A stretch of 33,650 bases of DNA, from the IMG/VR virus record IMGVR_UViG_3300023180_000204, positions 1-33,650 of that record; one strand, given 5' to 3'. The notes beneath the pieces were generated by a model. The model was not told where the DNA came from. It made no database searches and saw only the letters and a program-made list of their open reading frames with translations. A program made the position numbers and the translations under genes. Positions 23,059 through 29,585 of this stretch are shown here, in pieces. Every line of letters begins with the position of its first letter. The first letter of the stretch is position 1. The DNA comes from a virus.

Positions 23059-23949
23059 CTACTTGTTATACTGCATACCTACCATTTCTTCATGCAGTAA
23101 TTGTTGAGCTAGGCCGTTCCGGAGGCCTTGTTTATTATCATCTATCTTTCTATCAACCAAAACTTGGGTTTCCTTATAAACACCGCCAGGTATATTTGCG
23201 GCATAATAATTATTCATCTGAATAGCGTTATTAATTGAAGCAAGGATTTGTGCTTGCGCGAAAGCATTAGCAAACATTTCTGAATTGTCAACTGCTGCAA
23301 GTGCTGCCTCTAATCTCATCTCTTCTTTTTCTTCGCTTTCTTCTTCTACCTCTGCCTGCTCTTCTTCTTCATATATGTCATTATCTGTTTCAGTCATTGC
23401 TATTTGAACTGATTCATCATCCAGCGCATTATATAAACTAGTAACATCTACTTCAGGAATATCCGGTATAACTGGTTCATATCCTGGACAACTAGGATTA
23501 AACTGTGGGTCATAACATGGATCTACTTTATAACTATAAACAACAGTTGGATCTTCAACCGAACCGGGTCCTTCTACTTCAATTGATCCATCACCCCAAG
23601 CTTGTCTTGGTATATTTGGAATTACTGGAACTACCTTTCTAATTTCTGTACCACCAAGTGACCCTGGTTGCCATTCATCTGTTTCACGAAAGACATATCC
23701 CGTTCCATTAGCATTTTCATTTTGTACGTGTACATTCACTGAATCATCAACATTCTTTTGAATTGTATAATTATAAATCACACCATTAATATCTAATCCA
23801 GGTGGGGATGGCAAGACATTATCCATGCTCCAGGTATTACCGCCTGAAGCAGCATTTCCTGTCGTTCCATAATAAGGTGTAGTATCAGAGTAGGAATAAG
23901 AGGGCAGCGAGAACGCCAAGCCCACCAGTGGCAAGAGACTTTTTCTCAA
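23059..23949 (-). CDS. Exported acidic protein, TTG start within upstream gene
   Basis: 296 aa. The start codon is TTG at 23949-23947, with a good GAAGGA ribosome site 8 nt upstream; translation from it gives the signal peptide MRKSLLPLVGLAFSLPSYSYS. The mature part has a beta-rich N-terminal half (GYVFRETDEWQPG, YSYKVDPCYDPQ with a cysteine pair), a very acidic stretch near residues 190-210 (YEEEEQAEVEEESEEKEE) and a helical C-terminus. The first 65 nt overlap the 3' end of the upstream gene in another frame. Unknown function; a cell-envelope or virion-decorating protein is plausible. Confidence 0.65.
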   Translation of the reverse strand: MRKSLLPLVGLAFSLPSYSYSDTTPYYGTTGNAASGGNTWSMDNVLPSPPGLDINGVIYNYTIQKNVDDSVNVHVQNENANGTGYVFRETDEWQPGSLGGTEIRKVVPVIPNIPRQAWGDGSIEVEGPGSVEDPTVVYSYKVDPCYDPQFNPSCPGYEPVIPDIPEVDVTSLYNALDDESVQIAMTETDNDIYEEEEQAEVEEESEEKEEMRLEAALAAVDNSEMFANAFAQAQILASINNAIQMNNYYAANIPGGVYKETQVLVDRKIDDNKQGLRNGLAQQLLHEEMVGMQYNK

Positions 23950-24427
23950 TTTGCTTTTCCTTCCCAGCTTTTTCTAGACGAAGTTCTTCTTCATGACTCT
24001 CCCATCCAACTTTTGCTTCGGCACCAATCTTACCATCGTACGGACAAGGTGTACCAGCCATCATCATAGCATCAAATACGTTTTCATCCTGACACATAAC
24101 AGATACTGCTGCAACTTTCATTCCCATATCATATAGTGTTTTAGCATTCTTTAGTCTTAGACAATTTTCTTCAGTGAATGTAGTACCAGCAGAGATACCT
24201 AAGATCTGTGTTTGTACTGCACCAGCAACACCAATCGTACATAGATCACTATTACTGTTAGCACCTAATTGTGGTGCTATGGCAGAAGGTGGCGGGGACT
24301 TTACAGTCGTTTCCATAGTACCATTCGTAGTAATTGTACTATCAGACGTCGATTCAGTTACAATCGGCTCAGCTGATGCGATGCTAATTGTAAACATCAT
24401 CGAAAAGAAAATTATCCATCTAAACAT
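23885..24427 (-). CDS. Exported protein with C-terminal membrane anchor
   Basis: 180 aa. Signal peptide MFRWIIFFSMMFTISIASA, then a Ser/Thr-rich linker and a conserved-looking core (DLCTIGVAGAVQTQILGI, MGMKVAAVSVMCQDENVF, GTPCPYDGKIGAEAKVGW) with four cysteines. A charged helix and a hydrophobic C-terminal segment (ATGGLGVLAALLFLL) follow. I recall this core from T4-like cyanophages. It is the first gene behind the late promoter at 24449-24456 with AGGTAGGAATCTCAT before the ATG. It is probably periplasmic and membrane-anchored. The tail shares DNA with the next signal peptide. Confidence 0.68.
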   Translation of the reverse strand: MFRWIIFFSMMFTISIASAEPIVTESTSDSTITTNGTMETTVKSPPPSAIAPQLGANSNSDLCTIGVAGAVQTQILGISAGTTFTEENCLRLKNAKTLYDMGMKVAAVSVMCQDENVFDAMMMAGTPCPYDGKIGAEAKVGWESHEEELRLEKAGKEKQIEKKSLATGGLGVLAALLFLL

Positions 24428-24448
24428 ATGAGATTCCTACCTCTTTTT

Positions 24449-24456
24449 TATTTATG
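24449..24456 (-). promoter_or_regulatory. Candidate late promoter CATAAATA (minus strand)
   Basis: On the minus strand the box reads CATAAATA and lies 22 nt before the ATG of the exported-protein operon (24427). It follows a paired repeat element. Confidence 0.62.
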
Positions 24457-24469
24457 TGTTTCAGGCCCT

Positions 24470-24529
24470 AGTGTCAATTTCTTGACACTGGAATAATATG
24501 TCACTGCGAAGTGTCATTTTTCAGACACT
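24470..24529. repeat. Two inverted repeats sharing AGTGTC/GACACT half-sites
   Basis: AGTGTCA (24470-24476) with TGACACT (24483-24489) is a perfect 7-bp inverted repeat with a 6-nt spacer. AGTGTC (24510-24515) with GACACT (24524-24529) is a second one with an 8-nt spacer. Starts are 40 nt apart. The second lies in the 3' end of the 24501-24659 gene, the first between that gene and a late promoter. No T-tract, so not standard terminators; an operator or RNA-processing signal is possible. Confidence 0.7.
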
Positions 24530-24659
24530 CTTTGGCGTACTGTATGTGGCCTCTAATTTTATGAATTCTTTCGTCAAGACTTAATTCTTGATCTGTATAA
24601 GGTATACCAAGCTTTTCGCGGAGTTGTGCTATTTTTAATTTTAAAGCTATATCATTCAT
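24501..24659 (-). CDS. Small helical protein, unknown function
   Basis: 52 aa from ATG 24659, which overlaps the previous stop (ATGAATGA) after AGGTG; the ATG at 24692 would lie inside the previous gene. Sequence MNDIALKLKIAQLREKLGIP then a Glu-rich helix and KECLKNDTSQ. Soluble and helical. The last codons carry one AGTGTC/GACACT inverted repeat. Confidence 0.5.
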   Translation of the reverse strand: MNDIALKLKIAQLREKLGIPYTDQELSLDERIHKIRGHIQYAKECLKNDTSQ

Positions 24660-24888
24660 ACACCTGTATTCCCATTTTATCGGGATTTGCATAAACCGGT
24701 TTGCAATATGCAGTTACTCTATCCCTTGGATCAATCCAATCTATATCCCTAAAATTACCATATCTTCTCGAAAGCTTTTCTGCAAAGTAGTTACATCGAT
24801 CTATACTATAAAAATACATATTGTCTGATATCAATCTTCTGTCCTCTCCTACGCCTAGAAACATAACAAGGACAAAAACATGTATCAT
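24652..24888 (-). CDS. Small conserved protein with N-terminal hydrophobic helix
   Basis: 78 aa. MIHVFVLVMFLGVGEDRRL could be a short anchor or signal. The rest (MYFYSIDRCNYFAEKLSRR, then WIDPRDRVTAYCKPVYANP) has a two-cysteine pattern I recall from small T4-like cyanophage proteins. ATGA overlaps on both sides. Function unknown. Confidence 0.62.
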   Translation of the reverse strand: MIHVFVLVMFLGVGEDRRLISDNMYFYSIDRCNYFAEKLSRRYGNFRDIDWIDPRDRVTAYCKPVYANPDKMGIQVYE

Positions 24889-25349
24889 TTAACTAACCAT
24901 ATGAACCCAACCAACCCAGAACTTAAAATCAAAATGGATAAAATTATAACCATCCATTCAACGAATTTTCGTCTTTTCTCGGCTTGAAGATATAAAGTCT
25001 CTTTTCTTTCTTTCCTTATTTGTCCTTCCATCCGAATGAGTTCATCCCAAGCACTCATACCCATTGTCCAGGTAATGTATTGCCGAAGCTCTTCCCTCAT
25101 ATTCTCTGCTTTCTTTTTAGCAGCAAAGATCTCCATAGCTTCTTGTTCTACAGACTTACCAGCAAACAGTTTCTTAAACATAGGCGGATTCTTAGCGACT
25201 CTTTCGGCTTCGGATAGGTCTGACATAGCACCCATCCATCTGCCCAAGTCGCCCGCCATCTGTTCCACGTCACGACCTACCTCGAAGCCCTTCTTAATAA
25301 CATTAAATGCTGCACTAGCGGTCGCTAATGCGGTCATCGGATCTATCAT
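24885..25349 (-). CDS. Conserved T4-like marine phage membrane protein, unknown function
   Basis: 154 aa. The start is ATG 25349 (GAGAGGTAGGAAA before it) rather than ATG 25370, since a late promoter box spans 25370-25377. Regions: helical N-terminus (MTALATASAAFNVIKKGFEV), a middle NPPMFKKLFAGKSVEQEAM, a long helix and a C-terminal membrane span (MVIILSILILSSGLVGFIWL). I recall this architecture in many T4-like cyanophages. First gene of this minus-strand group. Could be a virion or membrane component; unknown. Confidence 0.72.
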   Translation of the reverse strand: MIDPMTALATASAAFNVIKKGFEVGRDVEQMAGDLGRWMGAMSDLSEAERVAKNPPMFKKLFAGKSVEQEAMEIFAAKKKAENMREELRQYITWTMGMSAWDELIRMEGQIRKERKETLYLQAEKRRKFVEWMVIILSILILSSGLVGFIWLVK

Positions 25350-25369
25350 TTTCCTACCTCTCTCAGCCA

Positions 25370-25377
25370 TATTTATG
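25370..25377 (-). promoter_or_regulatory. Candidate late promoter CATAAATA (minus strand)
   Basis: CATAAATA on the minus strand ends 20 nt before ATG 25349, so transcription begins just downstream of the earlier in-frame ATG 25370. This decides the start of the gene. Confidence 0.62.
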
Positions 25378-25451
25378 AAAAAAAATCAAAAAAAATCATA
25401 AGTCATTGTTTTCATTAGAAACTTTTTTCAGAAAAAATGGGGGACGGGGGA

Positions 25452-25480
25452 TTTACTTTTTAGATGAAAACACTTATATT
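25452..25480 (+). promoter_or_regulatory. Sigma-70-like promoter with GGGGG box
   Basis: TTTACT (25452-25457), 17-bp spacer, TATATT (25475-25480), followed by AGTA. GGGGG(A) precedes the -35 and an A-rich tract lies further up. It is nearly the same as the promoter at 8567. It drives the gene at 25514. Confidence 0.75.
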
Positions 25481-25513
25481 AGTAAGGTAAACAAAGAAAC
25501 AGGAGATTCTAAA

Positions 25514-25756
25514 ATGGCTATCGACTTCATCGCAGCAGATAATGGTTCAATTGAAATGTTCGCAAACAATGAATTGGTTGCAACAGCTTCAACAGCTAAA
25601 GATATTAGCTGGACACTTAAAGAGTATGGCTTCGAAGGTTCAGTCGCTACCTCTTCTTCAATCGACTTTGCTGATGAATATGGCTTCGAAAATTGGAACG
25701 ATGCTATTACCCTTTGGGAAGAAGGTGTTAAACATTTCTTTATGACACAGGTGTGA
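25514..25756 (+). CDS. Small acidic protein, unknown function
   Basis: 80 aa from ATG 25514 after AGGAGATTCTAAA; upstream in-frame starts lie across the promoter and are rejected. Acidic, few basic residues (MAIDFIAADNGSIEMFANNE, then DISWTLKEYGFEG and EYGFENWNDAI). No known motif. First gene of the second plus-strand block; promoter type suggests early or middle expression. Confidence 0.65.
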   Translation: MAIDFIAADNGSIEMFANNELVATASTAKDISWTLKEYGFEGSVATSSSIDFADEYGFENWNDAITLWEEGVKHFFMTQV

Positions 25757-25768
25757 CACTATGGGACA

Positions 25769-25797
25769 TTTACATATAAAACAAAATGCAGTACAAT
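25769..25797 (+). promoter_or_regulatory. Sigma-70-like promoter
   Basis: TTTACA (25769-25774), 17-bp spacer, TACAAT (25792-25797). GGGA occurs just before the -35. It lies between the 25514 gene and ATG 25828, which is preceded by AGGAGACT. Confidence 0.65.
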
Positions 25798-25827
25798 ACT
25801 CGTATAACAATTAGGAGACTTTATATC

Positions 25828-26100
25828 ATGACTTTAACTGAACAACAAATGGCAGATCGTTTGGCTCTTATCAAACAGATCGCAGCTCGCAAACAGCGTA
25901 TTGCAAAGATCGTTGCTAAAGGCAAAAACGTTCAGCGTTACGCGGACGAAGAATACACGGCTCCTAAACGTGTCAACCTCACCGAAAAATATGACGGTGG
26001 TGATTCTGAAATCCATTACACTGACGCCTCCAAATACGCCAAAGAATACTACGGCGAAGTTGCTTACCAGACCACGAGGTTCGACAATGACTGGGACTAA
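25828..26100 (+). CDS. Small basic/hydrophilic protein, unknown function
   Basis: 90 aa from ATG 25828 (AGGAG upstream); ATG 25786 lies within the promoter. An N-terminal helix (LTEQQMADRLALIKQIAARK) rich in Lys/Arg is followed by a tyrosine- and aspartate-rich tail (YTDASKYAKEYYGEVAYQ). No known domain. It could bind nucleic acid, from its basic helix. It overlaps the next gene by 14 nt. Confidence 0.62.
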   Translation: MTLTEQQMADRLALIKQIAARKQRIAKIVAKGKNVQRYADEEYTAPKRVNLTEKYDGGDSEIHYTDASKYAKEYYGEVAYQTTRFDNDWD

Positions 26101-26248
26101 ACATCAGCCTAACAGTGTTGATCTATACAAGATTTTTGTTCTTAAAGATGAAGTTCATAGAATGGAATGTCTTGATCTGGTAACAGAAAATCAAGAGGTG
26201 TATGTGTGGCTAAAACAGCGTATACGTTTCCTAGAGGAGGGTAAGTAA
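26087..26248 (+). CDS. Small protein, unknown function
   Basis: 53 aa from ATG 26087 with CGAGG 7 nt upstream; the longer frame from 25901 overlaps the upstream gene in another frame. Helical (SVDLYKIFVLKDEVHRMECL, then NQEVYVWLKQRIRFLEEGK). It ends in a TAATG overlap with the next gene. No family recognised. Confidence 0.58.
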   Translation: MTGTKHQPNSVDLYKIFVLKDEVHRMECLDLVTENQEVYVWLKQRIRFLEEGK

Positions 26249-26415
26249 TGTATCATTCAATGGAACAACTTGTTGCCAAGATCCAGGTCATGCTGGATAA
26301 AGCAGTACTGCTCGAGAAAGAGCATTTAAATAAAACCAAAGACGAGGTGAATGTTCGCCTTGATGATATTCGTGCCCTCGCGGGCGACATTTATAATGAT
26401 AGAGGAGATCGCTAA
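26248..26415 (+). CDS. Small helical protein, unknown function
   Basis: 55 aa, starts in TAATG after GGAGGGTAAG and ends in TAATG. MEQLVAKIQVMLDKAVLLEK followed by KTKDEVNVRLDDIRALAGD suggests two amphipathic helices that may pair. A GC-rich hairpin (GCCC/GGGC, 26374-26385) lies within the coding region. Confidence 0.58.
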   Translation: MYHSMEQLVAKIQVMLDKAVLLEKEHLNKTKDEVNVRLDDIRALAGDIYNDRGDR

Positions 26416-26660
26416 TGATTATGACACGTAATGAAATGCTAAAAGAACTGCACGAAGGTATTTGTGTAGTCGTATTTGAAAAAGTTGATGGTACTGAACG
26501 TACTATGAAATGCACCTTGTTGGAGGAACGTATCCCTACCGCGAAACGACCAAAGGATAAATCTGCTGCTGAATTCAGTGAAGAAGTTATTCGTGTATAT
26601 GATGTTGAAAAAGACGGATGGCGTTCATTCAAAATTAGTTCAGTAAAAAGTTTCTTCTAG
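26415..26660 (+). CDS. SH3-barrel-like small T4-type protein (DUF2693-like)
   Basis: 81 aa, starts in a TAATG overlap after AGAGGAGATC. TRNEMLKELHEGICVVVFEK, VDGTERTMKCTLLEE, IRVYDVEKDGWRSFKISSV is the pattern of a small beta-barrel family common in T4-like phages and labelled SH3-fold or DUF2693. Role unknown; related proteins are thought to bind nucleic acid or proteins. Followed by a promoter region. Confidence 0.75.
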   Translation: MIMTRNEMLKELHEGICVVVFEKVDGTERTMKCTLLEERIPTAKRPKDKSAAEFSEEVIRVYDVEKDGWRSFKISSVKSFF

Positions 26661-26665
26661 GGGGA

Positions 26666-26697
26666 TTTACGCATCGCCATAAATAGTGTAGTATAAT
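26666..26697 (+). promoter_or_regulatory. Promoter region with GGGG box, late box and TATAAT
   Basis: GGGGATTTACG (from 26661), CATAAATA at 26678-26685 and TATAAT at 26692-26697. TTTACG to TATAAT spans 20 bp; TAGTAT at 26689 gives 17 bp. The set may serve both host-type and late transcription, as seems to be the case before gp32. It precedes ATG 26714. Confidence 0.5.
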
Positions 26698-26713
26698 CTA
26701 GAAAGGTTAACAC

Positions 26714-26947
26714 ATGTACATCGAACCAATTTATCTATTGACTGCTGGATTATGTTTTTGTGCTTTTATGATGGGTCGCAGCTGGAGTCAGTGGACATCG
26801 TCACAGGCAATTGTGGCTACAATAGAACATCTTATCGATGAAGGTTATTTACGTGCATATGTGAATGCCGACGGTGAAACTGAACTGATTAGAATTCGTG
26901 ATGAAAGGAACTCAAATGGCTGGAGCCGTACGTCGTCAGACGAATAA
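26714..26947 (+). CDS. Small membrane protein, unknown function
   Basis: 77 aa. MYIEPIYLLTAGLCFCAFMM is one N-terminal hydrophobic helix. The rest is soluble, with AIVATIEHLIDEGYLRAYV and DGETELIRIRDE, a pattern of a helix and two strands. I recall similar anchored proteins in marine T4-like phages. It overlaps the next gene by 32 nt. Confidence 0.6.
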   Translation: MYIEPIYLLTAGLCFCAFMMGRSWSQWTSSQAIVATIEHLIDEGYLRAYVNADGETELIRIRDERNSNGWSRTSSDE

Positions 26948-28052
26948 GCGTCGCAAGAAAAAGGTACCACTACCACGCAAACCAAGAACCGGTATTGGTG
27001 CAGCACCTGATCATGATTGGGAAGCCTTTGCATCCTATTTCCGTATGGATATGGATCGTAAGGATCTTGCTGGTGTACTTCGGAACTACATCCGAACTGA
27101 ATTCAAAGGTGAAGAGCAGAAACTGCTACTGTCAGCTCCAGACTTTATGTACACCACGAAGTATGGTCCAGCAGCATCTATTGCTTGGGCTGGTTTAAAT
27201 AAAGAGTTCCCATCTAAGTGGAACCACAAACGTTGCGTCGATCGATACATCGAAGATGTTCGTGAGTGGGCTATGCGTAAGCTATCAGAGCGAGATGATA
27301 GTGATGCAAAGGTGGTCAAGAAACCTACTGTGTCACCTATGGAACGAGTCAAGCACATCACTGGTGAATTCATTGCTGGTATAGAAGAAGTAGTTGATGA
27401 CTGGGAGAATGCTGGTGAGTTCAATATATACAAAGAGATGCAGTTAGCAGATCTTAACATGTTTTCTGCTCGTGCGGTCTTCGATTATTATGAACCACAA
27501 CTAAAAGAGATCCAGGAACTAGTCAATGATAAGACAGAGGATCTTGTTGAAGCCTATAGTCATATGTCAGTACCAAAACGTAAGAAGTACCTTGCGTTCC
27601 TGACTACACTCACTGACGATGCTAAGAAGTACGTGCTCAGCAAGAAAGCCACACGTAAGGTATCAGTCAAGCGACCAAAGACTGCTGATCGTCAGGTAGC
27701 AAAGGTAAGCTATCTCAAAGAGTCACCAGAGTTCAAGCTTACATCAATCAACCCTATTCAATTGGTTGGTGCTCGAAGATTGTATACGTTCCACGTCAAA
27801 GAACGTATTATCACAGAGTTTGTTACACAAGCTGCAGCAGGCTTTGAGATCTCTGGTACTACTATCAAGAACTTCGATACTGTGAACTCTCGATCGATTA
27901 GGTTACGTAAACCAGAAGAGATGCTTAATGTGTTTCTGATTAAGACCCCGAAACAAATCGATAAGTATTGGAGTGAATTGACGACCAAGACTGTAAAGCC
28001 TACTGGTCGAATAAACAAAGATATGATTTTGTTAAGGGTTATGGATCAATGA
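26916..28052 (+). CDS. Conserved phage protein of 378 aa, unknown function
   Basis: The start is ATG 26916 (AAAGGAA 5-6 nt upstream); ATG 26901 and GTG 26898 lack a site. The N-terminus is strongly basic (RRQTNKRRKKKVPLPRKPR), suggesting nucleic-acid binding. The middle is helical (AVFDYYEPQLKEIQELVNDK) and the last third is Lys/Arg-rich with strands (RRLYTFHVKERIITEFVTQA). It lies just before gp33 and gp32, where T4-type phages carry replication and late-transcription genes, so a DNA-related role is possible. Not recognised further. ATGA overlap with the next gene. Confidence 0.68.
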   Translation: MAGAVRRQTNKRRKKKVPLPRKPRTGIGAAPDHDWEAFASYFRMDMDRKDLAGVLRNYIRTEFKGEEQKLLLSAPDFMYTTKYGPAASIAWAGLNKEFPSKWNHKRCVDRYIEDVREWAMRKLSERDDSDAKVVKKPTVSPMERVKHITGEFIAGIEEVVDDWENAGEFNIYKEMQLADLNMFSARAVFDYYEPQLKEIQELVNDKTEDLVEAYSHMSVPKRKKYLAFLTTLTDDAKKYVLSKKATRKVSVKRPKTADRQVAKVSYLKESPEFKLTSINPIQLVGARRLYTFHVKERIITEFVTQAAAGFEISGTTIKNFDTVNSRSIRLRKPEEMLNVFLIKTPKQIDKYWSELTTKTVKPTGRINKDMILLRVMDQ

Positions 28053-28225
28053 AAGTAACAATGATTGATCCACCGAGTGGATGGAAATATGGATTTCCAA
28101 AAGTCCTACCAGATAATGTTGAAGATACTGTTAAGTGGTTAGTCGAACAAGGTTATCCACAACAAGAAATTGATAACTGTGGTAAACACTTTCACTGCAG
28201 ATATTGGGAGTCAGATGATGAGTGA
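28049..28225 (+). CDS. Small conserved protein, unknown function
   Basis: 58 aa beginning in an ATGA overlap and ending 11 nt inside gp33. The sequence MKVTMIDPPSGWKYGFPK, WLVEQGYPQQEID and CGKHFHCRYWE is a pattern I recall in T4-like cyanophages. The C-terminal C-x3-H-x-H-C (CGKHFHC) could bind a metal, but this is a guess. Confidence 0.65.
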   Translation: MKVTMIDPPSGWKYGFPKVLPDNVEDTVKWLVEQGYPQQEIDNCGKHFHCRYWESDDE

Positions 28226-28442
28226 TTTTTTAAACAGAGCAGAGTTTACTAAGTTAGTTGAGAAAGCAGTACGTGATTTCAACATGACTTATATGGACGC
28301 AATGATTGATATTTGTGATAAGAATAATATCGATCCAGAAGATGTAAAGAAATTCGTTGGTGCTCAACTACAATCGAAACTTGAAGTTGAGGCAATGGAA
28401 CTAAATCTCTTACCGAAAAAAGCAATGTTAGATTTCGGTTAG
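28215..28442 (+). CDS. 33: gp33-like late-transcription coactivator
   Basis: 75 aa from ATG 28215 (GGGAG upstream); a second ATG follows at 28218. FLNRAEFTKLVEKAVRDFNM, TYMDAMIDICDKNNIDPEDV and EVEAMELNLLPKKAMLDFG match the short gp33 of T4-like cyanophages. T4 gp33 joins RNA polymerase with the gp55 sigma and the sliding clamp for late transcription. The last residues should hold the clamp-binding motif (LDFG). It is followed by the gp32 promoter, and by late boxes across the window that it would serve. It is shorter than T4 gp33 (112 aa). Confidence 0.85.
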   Translation: MMSDFLNRAEFTKLVEKAVRDFNMTYMDAMIDICDKNNIDPEDVKKFVGAQLQSKLEVEAMELNLLPKKAMLDFG

Positions 28443-28445
28443 GGG

Positions 28446-28474
28446 TATACAAACGCATAAATATGTGTTATAAT
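28446..28474 (+). promoter_or_regulatory. gp32 promoter with nested late box
   Basis: TATACA (28446-28451), 17-bp spacer and TATAAT (28469-28474) form a sigma-70-like promoter. CATAAATA (28456-28463) lies inside the spacer as a late-type box. GGGG precedes the -35. The overlap would give both early/middle and late synthesis of gp32, whose ATG is at 28512 after CGAGGT. Confidence 0.68.
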
Positions 28475-28511
28475 AATTCAGTAATATTTCAGACATACGA
28501 GGTAAAATACA

Positions 28512-29429
28512 ATGTCATTCGCAGCACTAAAACAAAACTCCACATCAATCGACAAACTGGTTAACGCAGCACAGTCTGTTGGTGGTGGTGAAAAGAACTC
28601 CTACAAAGATGAACGTATGTGGAAACCTACCGTCGATAAGATGGGTAATGGTTATGCCGTTATTCGATTATTGCCGGCAGCAGAAGGTCAGGATCTTCCA
28701 TGGGTTCGTTACTGGGATCATGGGTTCAAAGGTCCAACTGGTAAATGGTACATCGAACGTTCTCTTACGTCGATTGGTCAAGATGATCCAGTTGGTGAAC
28801 TGAACTCTAAACTCTGGAATTCAGGTATTGATGCAGATAAGGAAACAGCACGTGTACAAAAACGTCGACTTCATTATGTATCAAACGTACTAGTAGTTTC
28901 AGATCCAGCCAATCCTGAAAATGAAGGTAAAGTCTTCATGTATCAGTATGGTAAAAAGATCTTCGACAAGATCATGGATGCTATGCAACCACAATATGCA
29001 GATGAAACGCCTATGAATCCATTCGATTTCTGGGCAGGTGCAAGCTTCAAGATTAAGATTCGTAAGGTAGATGGTTGGGTAAACTACGATAAGTCGGAGT
29101 TTGATTCCCCAACGGCACTATCTCAGGATGATACGTATCTTGAAGGTGTTTACAATTCGATGCATGATCTTGCAGATGAGTTCACTAACCCATCCAAGTA
29201 CAAGTCTTATGCAGAACTAAAAACAAAGCTTGAGAACGTACTTGGTACCGTATCACCAATGAGTGTACGTGATGAAATCTCACTTGGTAATGAAGCACCA
29301 GCTCCAGCACCACGTGAAATGCCAGCTCAGAGTATTACAGAGCTTGATGATAACATCCCAGACTTCGATGCAAAGAAGGATGACGATGATACCATGAGTT
29401 ACTTTGCTAAGTTGGCAAATGAAGGATAA
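28512..29429 (+). CDS. 32: gp32-like single-stranded DNA-binding protein, zinc ligands lost
   Basis: 305 aa, close to T4 gp32 (301 aa). The N-terminal basic cooperativity region (MSFAALKQNSTSIDKLVNAA), the core (WVRYWDHGFKGPTGKWYIER, LNSKLWNSG, RRLHYVSNVLVVSDP) and the acidic tail (ITELDDNIPDFDAKKDDDD) are the three domains of gp32. It coats single-stranded DNA in replication, repair and recombination and binds other replication proteins through the tail. There is no cysteine in the whole protein, so the H-C-C-C zinc site of T4 gp32 is absent; only H70 remains. It follows gp33, as in T4. Confidence 0.93.
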   Translation: MSFAALKQNSTSIDKLVNAAQSVGGGEKNSYKDERMWKPTVDKMGNGYAVIRLLPAAEGQDLPWVRYWDHGFKGPTGKWYIERSLTSIGQDDPVGELNSKLWNSGIDADKETARVQKRRLHYVSNVLVVSDPANPENEGKVFMYQYGKKIFDKIMDAMQPQYADETPMNPFDFWAGASFKIKIRKVDGWVNYDKSEFDSPTALSQDDTYLEGVYNSMHDLADEFTNPSKYKSYAELKTKLENVLGTVSPMSVRDEISLGNEAPAPAPREMPAQSITELDDNIPDFDAKKDDDDTMSYFAKLANEG

Positions 29430-29466
29430 TATATAAGATATGAGATATGATCTAATGCAAAAGATG

Positions 29467-29578
29467 CTGAATTAGGTACGCCAGTCGCCTACGGCTTGTC
29501 GTCGTATGGATCCTAATTGCAGAGTAAGACTCGAATAAAAGGCTGGCACAACACAAAGGAGAGATTACTTCGGTAATC
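29467..29578 (+). ncRNA. Candidate structured RNA region downstream of gp32
   Basis: CTGAATTAGG (29467-29476) pairs with CCTAATT-G-CAG (29512-29522) with a single bulged G. TACG (29477-29480) pairs with CGTA (29503-29506). A hairpin GATTAC-TTCG-GTAATC (29563-29578) follows, then the terminator at 29586. No ORF with a good start lies in the interval. It may be a processed 3' UTR structure or a short RNA. Inferred from pairing only. Confidence 0.45.
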
Positions 29579-29585
29579 GGGGATT

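Noticed and set aside
24470-24529. CRISPR-like repeat
   Set aside because: Only two short palindromes, no repeat-spacer regularity; no array anywhere in the window.
25406-25513. Upstream extension of the 80-aa protein
   Set aside because: It covers the -35 and -10 elements of its own promoter; ATG 25514 has AGGAG.
26898-28214. gp59 helicase loader, often near gp32 and gp33 in T4
   Set aside because: Neither the 378-aa protein nor the 58-aa protein shows the gp59 pattern; the loader is absent from this window or too diverged to see.
29430-29585. tmRNA or tRNA in the region after gp32
   Set aside because: No acceptor pairing with a CCA end, no T-loop and no tag reading frame were found.
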